From: Tillus elongatus
Lineage: Eukaryota; Arthropoda; Insecta; Coleoptera; Cleridae
Assembly: GCA_964006375.1 (NCBI GenBank)
Contig: OZ023263.1
Location: forward strand, 137,016,063-137,080,062
Direction of reading: 5' to 3'
DNA length: 64,000 nucleotides
This document shows positions 18,411 through 35,499 of the stretch, in pieces. The notes beneath the pieces were generated by a model that saw only the letters and a list, made by a program, of their open reading frames with translations, was not told the DNA's origin and made no database searches. Each line of letters opens with the position of its first letter. Position 1 is the first letter of the stretch. The position numbers were made by a program, and so were the translations under genes.

Positions 18411-18467
<57 letters not shown>
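18411..18467. repeat. (AT)n microsatellite
   Basis: 57-bp run bordering the tandem array that begins at 18468. Confidence 0.96.
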
Positions 18468-18470
<3 letters not shown>

Positions 18471-18676
18471 TTCAGACTTCTCTGTTGTAATGGTGATGAA
18501 CCATTTTGTCTGCCTTAAGCCTTGCTAACTAATACCTAATCATTTTTAGTGAATTTTCATTAAGAAAATTCACTAATAGAGAGGTATCGATGGTAAGACT
18601 TTTGGAAACATTTTTCAAATGAGCGCCAATTAGTGCCTCTAGAACCCATATCCGGGGTCAGGTTCAATTTTTATAT

Positions 18677-18838
<162 letters not shown>

Positions 18839-19590
18839 GAGACATTGGTAATTTTTAATTTCTCACACATACAAAATTTTTTGTTTGTTTATTACAATTG
18901 TTCAATCTGCTAAATTTGTTAGATTTGTTGAATTTGCTTAATTTCTTAAATTTGTTTAACTTTGTTAACTTTTTAAATTTAATCTATTCGATGTCCTAAT
19001 TTGGCATCCCGGGTAACCAAAATAAAAACATAATATCTATAAGAGGCTTGTTTAAGCTTAAAAGATTTTTTCTTTTTGGCAATTTTAAATCTATTTACAA
19101 TATAACTTGTTAACTAGTTTGCAGATTATTTAATGAGTCTTTGGCCTCACATCGCCGCGACCCTGATGGCTCTTTTGTGCACGACTCTATTTTTTAATAG
19201 TTGCCCAAAATGTTATTTTCATATAGTCTACTATTTTTATGGGCGCTATTTTACCTATTGCCTGTGGTGTTAGAGTCACCCCTCCAAGGTGTCTTCATAA
19301 GGTGATACCTTGCTATGGAGTGTTGTGTGAAAAGTCCCGTGATTATTCTCAAGTCGTTCTTGTTCAATTCAAGAAACAGTTCAGACTTCTCTGTTGTAAT
19401 GGTGATGAACCATTTTCTCTGCCTTAAGTCTTGCTAACTAACATATACCTAATCATTTTTAGTGAATTTTCATTAAGAAAATTCACTAATAGAGAGGTAT
19501 CGATGGTAAGACTTTTGGAAACATTTTTCAAATGAGCGCGAATTAGGGCCTCTAGAACCCATATCCGGGGTCAGGTTCAATTTTTATATG

Positions 19591-19701
<111 letters not shown>

Positions 19702-20438
19702 TGTATGTATATGAGACATTGGTAATTTTTAATTTCTCACACATACAAAATTTTTGTTTGTTTATTAAAATTGTTCAATCTCCTAAATTTGTTAGATTTG
19801 TTGAATTTGCTTAATTTCTTAAATTTGTTTAACTTTGTTAAGTTTTTAAATTTAATCTATTCGATGTCCTAATTTGGCATCCCGGGTAACCAAAATAAAA
19901 ACATAATATCTATAACAGGCTTGTTTAAGCTTAAAAGATTTTTTTCTTTTTTGCAATTTTAAATCTATTTACAATATAACTTGTTAACTAGTTTGCAGAT
20001 TATTTAATGAGTCTTTGGCCTCACATCGCCGCGACCCTGATGGCTCTTTTGTGCATGACTCTATTTTTTAATAGTTGCCCAAAATGTTATTTTCATATAA
20101 TCTACTATTTTTTAGGGCGCTCTTTTACCTATTGCCTGTGGTGTTAGAGTCACCCCTCCAAGGTATCTTCATAAGGTGATCCCTTGCTGTGGAGTGTCGT
20201 GTGAAAAGTCCCGTGATTATTCTCAAGTCAAGAAACAGTGCAGACTTCTGTGTTGTAATGGTGATGAACCATTTTGTCTGCCTTAAGCCTTGTTAACTAA
20301 CATATACCTAATCATTTTTAGTGAATTTTCATTAAGAAAATTTACTAATAGAGAGGTATCGATGGTAAGACTTTTGGAAAAAATTGTCAAATGAGCGCGA
20401 ATTAGGGCCTCTAGAACCCATAACCGAGGTCAGGTTCA

Positions 20439-20441
<3 letters not shown>

Positions 20442-20504
<63 letters not shown>
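20442..20504. repeat. (AT)n microsatellite, array unit 3
   Basis: 63 bp of TA, followed by CCAACCGCTAACTCAAAAAATACTTG, the start of an ACH right block. Confidence 0.97.
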
Positions 20505-20506
<2 letters not shown>

Positions 20507-21445
20507 AACCGCTAACTCAAAAAATACTTGACCGATTTCGACCAAATTTGGGAATTACCTTGATTTTGTTAATGGTTTGGATGAGTTCGTAGATGGAGGC
20601 CGTGCGTGTAAATTTTCTTGTGTAAAGAAAATTTGTACACTGTTAGTAAGATATACTATTAACACTAATTTTTTAAATTTAAATCGACCTTTGAGATCAG
20701 TTTTAGAGTCCTAGTTAGCGATTATTAAAAAAAAAGTTTTTATGGAGCTACTAAATTCAGATTTGGTCTTAGATATAATATGTAAATACTGCAAGTGTCT
20801 TTAAAAAAATTGTGTTACAAATTTCATTAAAGTTACAAAAGTTTTCCAGAAAACAATTAATTATTTACAAAAGGAATGTATCTGTCAAATTATAAATATG
20901 ACAGGTATTTTGCCTTATTAATTGATTGGATGGTTTTGTTTTAGTCAACCCATCCAGTTTTTGCAAACAATAAACAACAAAAAAGGTTTTTTAAAACAAA
21001 ACGAAGCTCAGGGGACGGTGCACTTAACCGCAACCGGAATGTAGCAAAACGGCGCACACCACAACAAAGAGTATGTAACGTAGATTAATAATCGTGAAAA
21101 AAAAATTACGGAAAAACCATAAATAACCGAATAATTGAGAAATGAAATTCAAAAAAATGCCCTATTTTCACGTTACGAACTGTCAATTTCCAGCAGCATT
21201 GCCACATTGAACATCTAATTCCAAGAGTGTTTTGCCACTCTGACGAAATGAAGGTCTAAAATGCTTTTTACAAACAGGCCTGCCGACCTGACCTTCCGGA
21301 CCTAACAAAACCGCCTATCTGCGATTTAATCCCAAAAGTGTTTTGCCGCTTTAACGAAATAAAAGATCTAAAATGCTTTTTACACACACTCCTGCCGACT
21401 TGCCTTTCTGAACCTGACAACACATAACCTTGTCAAAATAAAAGC
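20505..21445 (+). repeat. ACH right block fragment plus inverted repeat partner
   Basis: 20505-20640 is an ACH right block fragment. 20636-20985 is the reverse complement, in pieces, of 24735-25220 (shared landmarks: TTTGCAAACAATAAACAACAAAAAAGG and GTGTTACAAATTTCATTAAAGTTACAAA). 21000-21445 holds a near-direct duplication (AAGTGTTTTGCC...AAAATGCTTTTTACA at about 21225 and 21325). No gene. Confidence 0.6.
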
Positions 21446-21766
21446 AAAAAATTCTGGACGCAGCAAGTGCGTTATGGTAGTGAATTTTCATAAAAATGTT
21501 TTTAATAGCAAATATGTGTTTTTTTTTCAGAAAGCAGGCATCAAATTTGGTTACCAGTATAACCTATATAGTAAAAACAATGTGCCATGTTTCATCAAAA
21601 TAACTTTATTGTTTGAAAACGTACAGAAATTTCCGAAAGTAAACTTAAAATGTAACCGACAAAATCCGTTTCCTGGTCAACCTTATAGGTTAATATCAAA
21701 TTCATCTTTTCAAATATGAAGCATTTAATCAAAATTTGCTACCATAACGCACTTGCTGCGTCCAGA
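21446..21766. repeat. Foldback end module of ACH (321 bp)
   Basis: Bounded by inverted repeats of about 35 bp: TTCTGGACGCAGCAAGTGCG TTATGGTAG at the left and its complement at the right. The inner part reads like a second right-end module. The matching module in the 42-kb copy is 43487-43806. Confidence 0.75.
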
Positions 21767-22478
21767 ATTTCTTAACTTACAAACATGCATTATATTTCGA
21801 TGGAAAATGCAAAAGCATAAGGCGTTTTCCACTAAAAAAAATATTATTTGTATCACCAACGACTTATGGGCCACCTGTGATGGTAGCAATAATTTTTTAA
21901 GGTGTGACTCAAGACACCGTATAATTAATGTATACAATATTTTTTCATATCTTGTATAATAACGGATATATTAAGCTTTATTGATTTTTTACGAAAATTC
22001 TACAAAAATTATATACCATTAAACGATAAATTCTATAGCTAAGGCTACTGCCAAGCATCAGAGAAAGGGTCTATTTGAAATGAATTTTCTGGAAATATTT
22101 TAGTAAAATGAAGGACGATGACGGTTGAAACTAAGACTCCAGGGTTTGTAAAACATCCTTCTTAAGACATTTTCTTTCCATAGCCCGTTTTGAGGAAAAC
22201 CCCAATTTTTTTTTAAATGCCCATAACTTTTTTGTCTTTTAACCTACAGAGCTAAATTTTGGTGGGCACCTCACCTATAATGACGTAAACCAGCGTACCA
22301 AATTTGGTTGCCCTTACTTTGTTAATTCTGGAGATATAATTTTTTTTAAGGAAAATCCAAAATTTTCCGGGAAAACCTGGGCCGATTTTCCTGACTAACG
22401 AACTTATTCAAGCCATTTTCAAAAGGAAGGTATTCACCAAATTTAATCAAAATCGGCCCATTATTTTTTGAGTTATCG

Positions 22479-22641
<163 letters not shown>

Positions 22642-22830
22642 ATATAAAAATTGAAACTGACCCCGGATATGTGTTCTGGGGGGCCTAATTAGCGCTCATT
22701 TGAAGAAATTTTTTCAAAATTCAAAAGTCGGGATCTCCTCATTAGTGAATTTTTTTAAAGAAAATTCACTAAAACTGAATTAACAGTGTTAATATATGTA
22801 CTCACTACCAAACATATTAGCTGTCAAATG

Positions 22831-23833
22831 TCAAAACATTTCAGCAATCTGGTTACTAATGCTGCGACATCTTTGTGTTGCTGTCTTTCCGAAGTATTGC
22901 CTCCAGACAAAAGCGTCAATGTACTCTGGCAGAAATGAAGATGCCATAACCCCCAATCTCTGAGATACGTCTTAAAGGAAGACCACAATCATTCGACGTG
23001 ATTAGTACATACCCCTGTCGACGGGTCTCTAAAATGCATCGAGTAGTTAACAGTCTTGTGTGCATAACCCAATTGCGACAAAGTGCGATACGCTCTCCAC
23101 TCATCAGTCCATATTTCGGAGCCAGGAATCATAACCCTTTGAATTATGTGGATTAATGTTTGCGATGTCCGATTGCGTACATACACAATGTAGCCCCTCT
23201 TCTCCACCGTATCGTAAATCCCCAAGACCCACCTGGCCGGAACAATTCGACCCCGGTGGTATTTTCTTTTACTAATGACTGATTCGTCAACCTGCACCGC
23301 ATGCCCCTCTCTTGAAATTTTGAATTGTCAAGCCTTTTTTTATATAGGATAATAAAAACATACCAAACTTTATGAGTGAATCATTCTGAAGCAATTTCCA
23401 GGAGACGACGTCCCGAAAAAACCTGAATTGCTGTTGCTATTACTATTTTCTGGGAAATTCATGTGATGGAAACCACACAGCGACTAGGAGTCTCACAGCA
23501 CCAGAGCCACATGAGGAGTAATACATCCTTAACAGGTAAACGCTGTTTTTCAAACAAGCTGCCAGTCAAAACAGAGAAAGTTTTTCTGCACCTACTGCAG
23601 AAGAAAACAGTATTTTAAGAATTATCTGCCTTCCGCATTAGACTGCACACTCTTCTGCAATTCTGCGTTTTACACCGAAACACATTTTTAAGAAGCCCAA
23701 TGGCTTGCAAATACTCAACCAAATCACTATCATCTTTGTTTATTATTTGATAAATATCGTTAATCTTTTGCATGATATGACTTAGAAGAGATATGATATT
23801 GCGCATATGCCCCGCCCCCTCTGATGACATCAC
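22831..23833 (-). pseudogene. Merlin/IS1595-type DDE transposase
   Basis: The N-terminal part (23833-23615) ends in a zinc-ribbon-like CKTQNC segment. The catalytic part (23297-22990) has the family pattern QVDESVISKRKYHRGR, WVLGIYDTVEK, GSEIWTDEWRAY and a Gly-Tyr-x-His-x-Thr-Val-Asn-Tyr-Ser string, i.e. the first and second catalytic Asp (VDES, TDEW). After TNHVE a stop interrupts, followed by TFKTYLRDWG-like sequence and, after a frameshift, EYIDAFVWRQYFGK to a stop at 22831. Family knowledge: eukaryotic relatives of IS1595/IS1016 are Merlin transposons. No convincing TIRs were found. Inactive. Confidence 0.83.
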
Positions 23834-24734
23834 GCGGTGAGTAACGTTGTAAAGTCCAACTACACACTTAAAACAAAGTCATTCTCAATCAAAAAGTTTC
23901 TATACGTTAGTTTAATGCTGTTGAAGCTACGCCTGTATTGTCTTTTTCAGATAATATAGATCGCAGCACTAAATTTAGTCTTTTTCATTTTATTACTTCC
24001 AACTGTATGCACTTAAATATTAGTAAAATACGTGATTTGTTAATAGATTGTGATCAAAGGTCAAACCACACTGTACGACAGTATATTATTGTTGCATTGG
24101 ACTCACCACTTGACACCATGCGCGTGACAGGTCTAAAAATAGGTAGTCTGAATATCATATTTCTCATTATTTGTATCATGAATGTTTTGCACTTCCATGT
24201 TGATGTAAGAAAAGCAACAAACTGATAAAGATGAAAAGTTTTAAGTTTTATTAATCATTGTGCCATAGTTACCACATAAAATTTCCCTAAAGAAAAAAGA
24301 AGACACATACTACCCAATAACAAGGAAATAGCTTCGAAACTGACAACAACGCCTAGCTCCATGTAATATGTCAACGAAACAAGTCATAACCTCTGGTACA
24401 AAAATATAAGTTTTTGTTGTAAATCTAAAGGTTTTTATTGCGTTTATCATTGAAAGGTTACTAAACAAGAATAAAACGAATTATACCAGATTGTTTTACT
24501 TTATTAAGGTATGTACAACTGTTTTTAGGTCATATTTTATTATAATACCTACGTTAATATGTAGTTGCGGGTAAGTGTAGGGTTTCCCGAAGCTCAATAT
24601 GTTATTTTTCTTTAATTTATTACCCACGTGCGTTTACAAAGGTGTTACTGAGGTTCAAGATTGGGAAATTTATTGAGCTATCGGATTTGAAATATTTTTA
24701 CGCAAATTTTCTACCTAACATAAAAAAGCTTTTT
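23834..24734. other. Intergenic, no gene seen
   Basis: AT-rich. One 95-codon plus frame (to 24225) lacks any recognisable domain. TIRs of the adjacent Merlin element could lie here but were not identified. Confidence 0.45.
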
Positions 24735-25252
24735 TGTTGTTTATTGTTTGCAAAAAGTGATGGGTTGGCTAAAACAAAACCATCCAAGCAATTATTATGG
24801 AAAAATACCTGTCATATCTATAATTCGACAGGTACATTCCCTTTGTAAATAGTTATTTTTTTCTGAAAAACGTTTGTAACTTTAATGAAATTTGTAACAC
24901 AATTTTTTTAAGACACTTGCAGTACTTACATATTTTTATAATTCGACAGGTACATTCCCTTTGTAAATCATTTATTTTTTCTGAAAAACGTTTGTAACTT
25001 TAATGAAATTTGTAACACAATTTTTTTAAAAGCACTTGCAGTACTTACATATTATATCTAAGACCAAATTTTAATTTAGTAGCACCATATAAAATATAAT
25101 TTTTTCAAATAATCGCTAACTGGGACTCTGAAACCGATCTTCAAGGTCCATTTAAATTTAAAGAATTAGTTTTAATAATGTATCTTATTATTTATCTTAA
25201 TAGTGTACAATTCTTATGAAAATTCACTACCATAACGTACTTGCTGCGTCTA
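24735..25252 (+). repeat. ACH-related right-end element with internal duplication
   Basis: Ends GAAAATTCACTACCATAACG then TACTTGCTGCGTCTAGAGG and a T run, as ACH copies do. An internal ~122-bp direct duplication (about 24820-24943 and 24944-25065, each with AATTCGACAGGTACATTCCC) is obvious. The body is shared in inverted orientation with 20636-20985. Confidence 0.7.

Positions 25253-27138
<1,886 letters not shown>

Positions 27139-27209
<71 letters not shown>
27139..27209. repeat. (AT)n microsatellite
   Basis: 71 bp of TA after the probable LINE 3' UTR. Confidence 0.96.
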
Positions 27210-29084
<1,875 letters not shown>

Positions 29085-30301
29085 CTAACTCTGTTCAACA
29101 CGTCAGGCGTTACGTTCCTAATTTCTGTAGTTATTTTCATTTCCCAATCATATAAATCAGTAGGTTGCGTATTATACACTCTGACTTTAAGGTATCCCCA
29201 TAAAAAGAAATCAAGAGGTGTAAGATCTGGTGATCTAGCAGGACATTCTACGAAACCTCTCGTCCAATCTATCTTTGTGAAAAAACTTCATGTAAATACT
29301 CCCATACTTGAAGAACAAAGTGGAGCGGTGCACCGTCCTGTTGAAACCATATCCACTCATGGGGAATATTAGGTTCCATTACATTTGGATATAATTCTGC
29401 TAACATTGGGAGAACCTGTTCTCTTAGCATATCTAAATATCTTGGACCGTTTAGATTCTCTATAAAAACAGGTCTAACTACGTGAACGTCAATGATACCA
29501 GCTCAAACGTTCAACTTCTGAAGACGCTGAGTGTGTGTTTGTCGCATCCAGTGGAGGTTTTTGGCAGCCGGGTATCTGCAATTTTGCCAGTTTACATCGC
29601 CAGTCAAAAGAAATGTTGCTTCATCGGAAAATAGAACGTTTTCAGAAGAAATAACATTTCTATGTAACCAACAGTTGCTCACAAAATTGCAGTCTTCTAT
29701 CAGAATCACCGTCAATCAACTCTTGAACGTATTGTAGTTTATAGAGATGCATTTTTTCGTTTTTGAGACACCTTAAAACTGTTGATTGACTGACATCATT
29801 TTCACGTGCTGCTTGACGGGTAGAAGTTGTTGGTTCTTTTTGAAAAGCCAATAAAATATTGAGTTCTACATCTTCTTCGACAAACTTCGTCTCCTGGCAG
29901 TGGTTTAACGTGCCCATAATCACGAAACTGTGAACGTATCTTAGACACAGTTCCCTGGGTTAGTGGGGGCAAATCTGAATGTTTTTCATTAAATAGCTTA
30001 ACAACTTGTGCCTGTGTTCTACACATATCATCATACCCAATCATCATTAATATTTCTGTTCGCAGAGTTTGAGTTAAGTATCGCATTATTAGACCAAAAA
30101 TTAATTGAAATTATCGGAACAAAATTACGACTAATTTATTAGGACACTGTACATTAAACAATACACCACAAAATAAAACAGAACTGTTAAATTTCACCTT
30201 TCACACTGCAAAAATTGGTAGTTAATAAGGAACAATTAAATGATACCAAGTACGTTTGAGATAAAAGACAAGATAAGAAATTTAAGATAAGAGTCAATGA
30301 A

Positions 30302-30728
30302 GAATTCCAGAGCAGGTTATTTCGTTGTGTTCAAGTGAATGGAGAGCATTTTGAACATTTGTTATAAGAAACGGAAGTTTTTAGTAAGATTATTTTCGAA
30401 ATTCGAATTTCAGGGTAAACTCTTTAGTTTTAATATTCCGGTATTAAATGTTCAGCCTGTATTGAAAACTGTAATATTAGACCATACATATATCCCCCTC
30501 CGCATTCTGTAAAAATTTTATCCATCGAATTGTGATGAAAAAATGTAGGGTTGCTATTTAATAAAAAGTAGATAAAGTGGTGGGTGTAAAATGGTGGAAG
30601 TTTATTTTTTTTTAACTATGATTATAAGATAATGTTCGACAAATTAAACTTCACGTATCTCAGCGATTTCCACAAAAACTATTTTTTGTTGAATAATGAA
30701 TTTTATTCCATAAGTGTGTTTCCCACTG
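30302..30728 (-). repeat. Right long TIR of mariner
   Basis: Inverted partner of 28656-29084. Read on the plus strand it still encodes EEFQSRLFRCVQVNGEHFEHL plus a stop, an inverted second copy of the transposase C-terminal codons. Confidence 0.88.

Positions 30729-30814
<86 letters not shown>
30729..30814. repeat. (AT)n microsatellite between two TA-target transposons
   Basis: 86 bp of TA/TG-start repeat bordered on the left by the mariner end and on the right by the Tc1-like end. Confidence 0.96.
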
Positions 30815-30815
<1 letters not shown>

Positions 30816-32070
30816 TGAAAGCCACTATTTTAATAATTTTTCAAAAACTTCCCAGCATGTGAGAAAAAGTATAATACAAAGTATGACCTACATGTTGAGT
30901 AATTACAGCTCTACATCTATTGCTCATAGACAAAATGAGATTGTCAAGGTCTCCTTGTGGTATACGTGCCCACTCTGCTGTCAGAAGCTTCTGGGAATGT
31001 AAACACATTGTGAGTGTTGACCGTATGTGGAGTAATTCTTCGTTGAGGCATACCTCAGACATGATCTATCGGATTCAGGCCCGGAGATTGTACTGGCCAT
31101 GCTAAAACGTTAATTCCCGCGTTATCCAACCAGTTGGTTACGCTGCATGCGGCATGTGGGCGAGGATTATTATGCATTAGGTGGAAGTTTTGACCAACAG
31201 CGCCTGCAAATGGATGCACGATGGGTTTAAGAATGCTATCCAGATAGAGCTGAGCTGTTAGGAAGCGATTTGGAAAAACGAGTTGGGTTCTGCCGCCAAT
31301 AATTATTCCTCCCCATGCCATTATTATACTACCTCTGTGTGTGTACACTTCGTGGATATGTCTTAAGAGTTCCACATTTCCAGATCCTCTCCACACCCTT
31401 ATTCGACGGGAATCCGGATGGAAAGTAAACCTAGATTTGTCTGTGAATAAAGCTGTAGCCTAGTTATCTGCAGTCCAATTCAGATAATTCTGACACCCAT
31501 CCAATCTTGCAGTGCGAGTGCCTGAGGAAATAGGTGAACATCAGAGTGGATGTCTACTAGAGAGGTTTGCTTCGTAAAAACGATTTCTTACAGTATCTCA
31601 ACTAATGGTTAGATTATTCGCCTTTTTGCAGAGTTGTAACCAATTCAGGTGCCGTAATTGTAGGCTGCCTTCTTGCGGTTATACATAAAAATCTATCCTG
31701 ACCTGCCGTCGTAGTGTCCTCGTCCTGGATGTTGCTCGGCCGGACTGCCAGTTTCTCTAAAACGTCTCCATAAACGACTTATCATACTTTGGGAAACACA
31801 CATCCGCTCGGCTACTTCATTCAGCCGCATGCCCGCTTGAAGAAGGCCTACTGCTCGATTCATTTCGTCTAAAGCCAAATGTCGCCGTTCCATGGTAAGA
31901 CACAATATTTTAAATGCAGCTACTAAGCAACAACTGAAGAATGACTGAATTCTAAACTAAATTCAACGGTACATATGAAAATTCGACTTTTATCATATAT
32001 CGGGTTTATCAATTTTGATATTATTTTAACTTTCTTTTAACAAGAGATGGTTTTATATTGAGTGGCTGAT
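30815..32070 (-). mobile_element. Tc1-like transposon
   Basis: The left end is CTGAAAGCCACTATTTT after TA; the right end is ATTGAGTGGCTGAT before TA (32071). The ends share AGCCACT-type inverted repeats, with only moderate match beyond. One degenerate transposase gene lies on the minus strand. Confidence 0.68.
30841..31893 (-). pseudogene. Tc1-like DDE transposase, broken
   Basis: ATG at 31893. The N-terminal HTH reads AVGLLQAGMRLNEVAERM and VSQSMISRLWRRFRETG. The DDE part includes FTDKSRFTF-like sequence, VELLRHIHEVYTHRG, IIMAWGGI, FHLMHNNPRPHAAC and LAWPVQSPGLNPIDHV, then [17 protein letters not shown] and a stop. In MHNNPRPH the second catalytic Asp is Asn, and in NPID the third acidic residue is Asp where Tc1 usually has Glu. 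Frameshifts occur near 31690 and 31060 and stops near 31560. Inactive. Confidence 0.87.
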
Positions 32071-32161
32071 TAAATACGTACACCGTGAGTGCAATTTGAT
32101 GGATTCCAAAATCAATTTGTTCCCCTGTTTGTATTTTTAAAAATATCACTAGACTTTTCCG

Positions 32162-32340
<179 letters not shown>

Positions 32341-32950
32341 GATCCGGTGAATAATTTATCAATCTTAATTAAATTCAGCACGTGTCTTTCTTTTATGAAT
32401 AATTCGGACGAATTCGGTAGGCTGAACGATTTTCCAAAAAAAATCAAGTTGAAAAAATGTTCGTATCTCTAAAAATAATAAAAATCTGGCTTGGAAGTTT
32501 TCTCGGAAATTGTGAAACTAAAACGTTGTCAGTATTTTCAAATTCCATCAACTAGCGCACCAGTTTAAAACTAGGCTTCCATTATGTAAATATTGTGATC
32601 TGTGGTAAAAACCATAATCTAAAAACTATTTGAGATACAATAGCAAGAAAATTTAAATCAGAACTGCTTGTCAACGTTCACCAATATAGATCCTTTGAGA
32701 CCAGATATTTAGCATATATATTTAGCATATATCGCCTGTTTTTCATCTCATACAAACTTTCAATATAGCTGATAGGGAATTTTTGTCTAAGAATCTACAT
32801 CATACGGTATCATAGATCTCGTAAATCAGCTGTTTGTGTCTTTTCTGAAAAAAAAATGCCTGCATGTCAAATTTATATTTTATTGACTAAGGCACCCCGT
32901 AGAACAATGTACATGGTTCAATAATGGTACTATGGTTATTGTCAATAATA
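32341..32950. other. Intergenic, no gene seen
   Basis: Sequence up to the BEL target-site duplication. A short direct repeat TTTAGCATATAT occurs twice near 32708. No coding region. Confidence 0.45.
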
Positions 32951-32955
32951 TACTT
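32951..32955. other. BEL target-site duplication, left
   Basis: TACTT immediately before the 5' LTR; the identical TACTT follows the 3' LTR at 39748-39752. Confidence 0.88.
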
Positions 32956-33237
32956 TGTTCAATACTGGGTTTAAATTATTATTGTTTATTTTTTATTTAC
33001 ATAGATGTTCGCAATTTTTTTAATAGAACACAATTGTTTCGGTTTTGGTAATTTGCATTAATAATTGTCTACTCTTGAAACTCTGCGATATATTCCGTAA
33101 AGGGCGCATGACAGCGATAAGAAGAGTCAAGATTGAAAATTGAACCAGGTGGGTTGTATCTGTAGTTCGCAATAATTTTAATTAAAATCGTATACAGTCC
33201 AATCAAAGTTAGCACTTATTTATCGAGCGTCGTGATA
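32956..33237 (+). repeat. BEL 5' LTR (282 bp)
   Basis: Starts TGTTCAATACTG and ends GTGATA. It shares ACTCTTGAAACTCTGCGATA, GGGCGCATGACAGCG and AGTCCAATCAAAGTTAGCAC with the 3' LTR. Confidence 0.92.
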
Positions 33238-33248
33238 GTTTTTTTTTT

Positions 33249-33266
33249 TGGTCCTTCTAACCGGAT
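33249..33266 (+). promoter_or_regulatory. Candidate primer-binding site
   Basis: TGGTCCTTCTAACCGGAT begins 11 nt after the 5' LTR, after a T run. The TGG start fits complementarity to a tRNA CCA end. The tRNA is not assigned. Confidence 0.5.
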
Positions 33267-33893
33267 AGTTTTTTGACTCTTTATTCGCGTGATTTGTGCG
33301 ACAAATTGTAATTAATAACTATCCTGAAAATATTAGTTCTTCATGGAACTGAGTTAGTGGAACAATTATTGTTAATTGCTGCCCTGTGGTCCTATGGTGG
33401 AGATATGGATGCAAAGATAAGTATAGATTAGACAATTTTCTATTAAAATTTATCGTCCTTTTCGATATTTATACATTTGTATGTTCTAATATAATTCATA
33501 TATTGGCAATTAAAATTACTCGGAAATATTAAGTTATCACGGTGAGCGTAGATAAAGTTTTGATAAGATCTAGGTTTAAACATTTTATTTATTTTCATTG
33601 AGGTAAGGTAATTAGTTGATTTAATGAAATGAGTTTCAAAAAATTATCAAAGCTTATTAAGCGGAGAACTACATTAGGTAATAGTATTTTCGAAAATTGT
33701 GAATTCGCTGTGAAGGTATTAGCGGCCCTTACTCGATCAAATATAATTGAATTACAAGCTATAGATAAATATGTTTAAGATGATTTTGATCAATTCAGAA
33801 AAGTACACAATGATGTTATTGATTTAATTTACGATGAAGATAATGATGAATTTAATCGGCAGGATAAAATGAGGGCTGATATTACAAAATCGT

Positions 33894-34442
<549 letters not shown>

Positions 34443-35499
34443 TTTTATAAATATAAAGCCATTCATAATGACAAGACTGTGAGAAATGGTAGTTTTCCAA
34501 ATACTAGTTCATCAGATGATGCAAGTAACTCAAATGTTCGACTTCCTAAATTAGAATAATAACATTAATGGTAATTTAAATGAGTGGATGACTTTTATTG
34601 ATATTTATAATAATTTAATTCATAATAATACTGCATTATCAGATATAAATAAATTTCAGTATCTTCTTAGTTGTTTGGATAAAAACCATTAGGTTTAGTT
34701 CGTTCGCTACTGATTACAGCAGACAATTATTTTATAGCTTACAACAGTTTGGTTAAAAAATATCAGAATAGGAGATTACTTACATCGTTTTATTGGAATA
34801 AGATATTTTATAGCCCTTCTGTGAAAGGTGAAAATACAAAAGACCTTTCGCGTCTAGTGAGTATATTTTCAGAAAACCTAGAACCTTTAAAGTTGCTTAA
34901 GTTAGGTGTAACAAGTTGGGATTTTGTGTTGTTTAATTTACTTTTACAGAAACTAGATACTTCAACCAGAAATAGATTCGAAATTGAATATTCAAAAGTT
35001 GAAATGCCTACTTATAATAATTTAGTAGATTTTTTGGAGGCACATTGCCAAGCTTTAGAAACTTCGAACGCTATTCAATGTACAAAAGCTAATAGTAGTT
35101 TTAAACCATTTTCGTCGGCTCATAAGCAAAGTATTGCTTCTTTTATTTCGGTTAATAAAAGGAAATTTTGTGTATTTTGCGACGGTACTCATAACATAGA
35201 AGTGTGTTCGAAATTTCAGACTAAAACCCCATATGCTAGATACCAGTTCAGTAAAAGTAGAGATCTATCATTAAATTGTTTACGTTCGGGGCATGAAGCA
35301 AAAGGCTGTTCGTCTTCTGGAAATTGTAAGGTATGTGGATCTAGGCATCATTTGTTATTGCATTTTTTTTTGATAAGTTGGTCAAAAATTAGAATAGTGC
35401 AGAAGTAGCAGAGGTGAAATGTAGTTCTGGTACTTTGGATGAATCTTCAATTACAACAAAAAACGCTTCTGCCTTTACTAGCATTTCGGAGTCTTAGAA

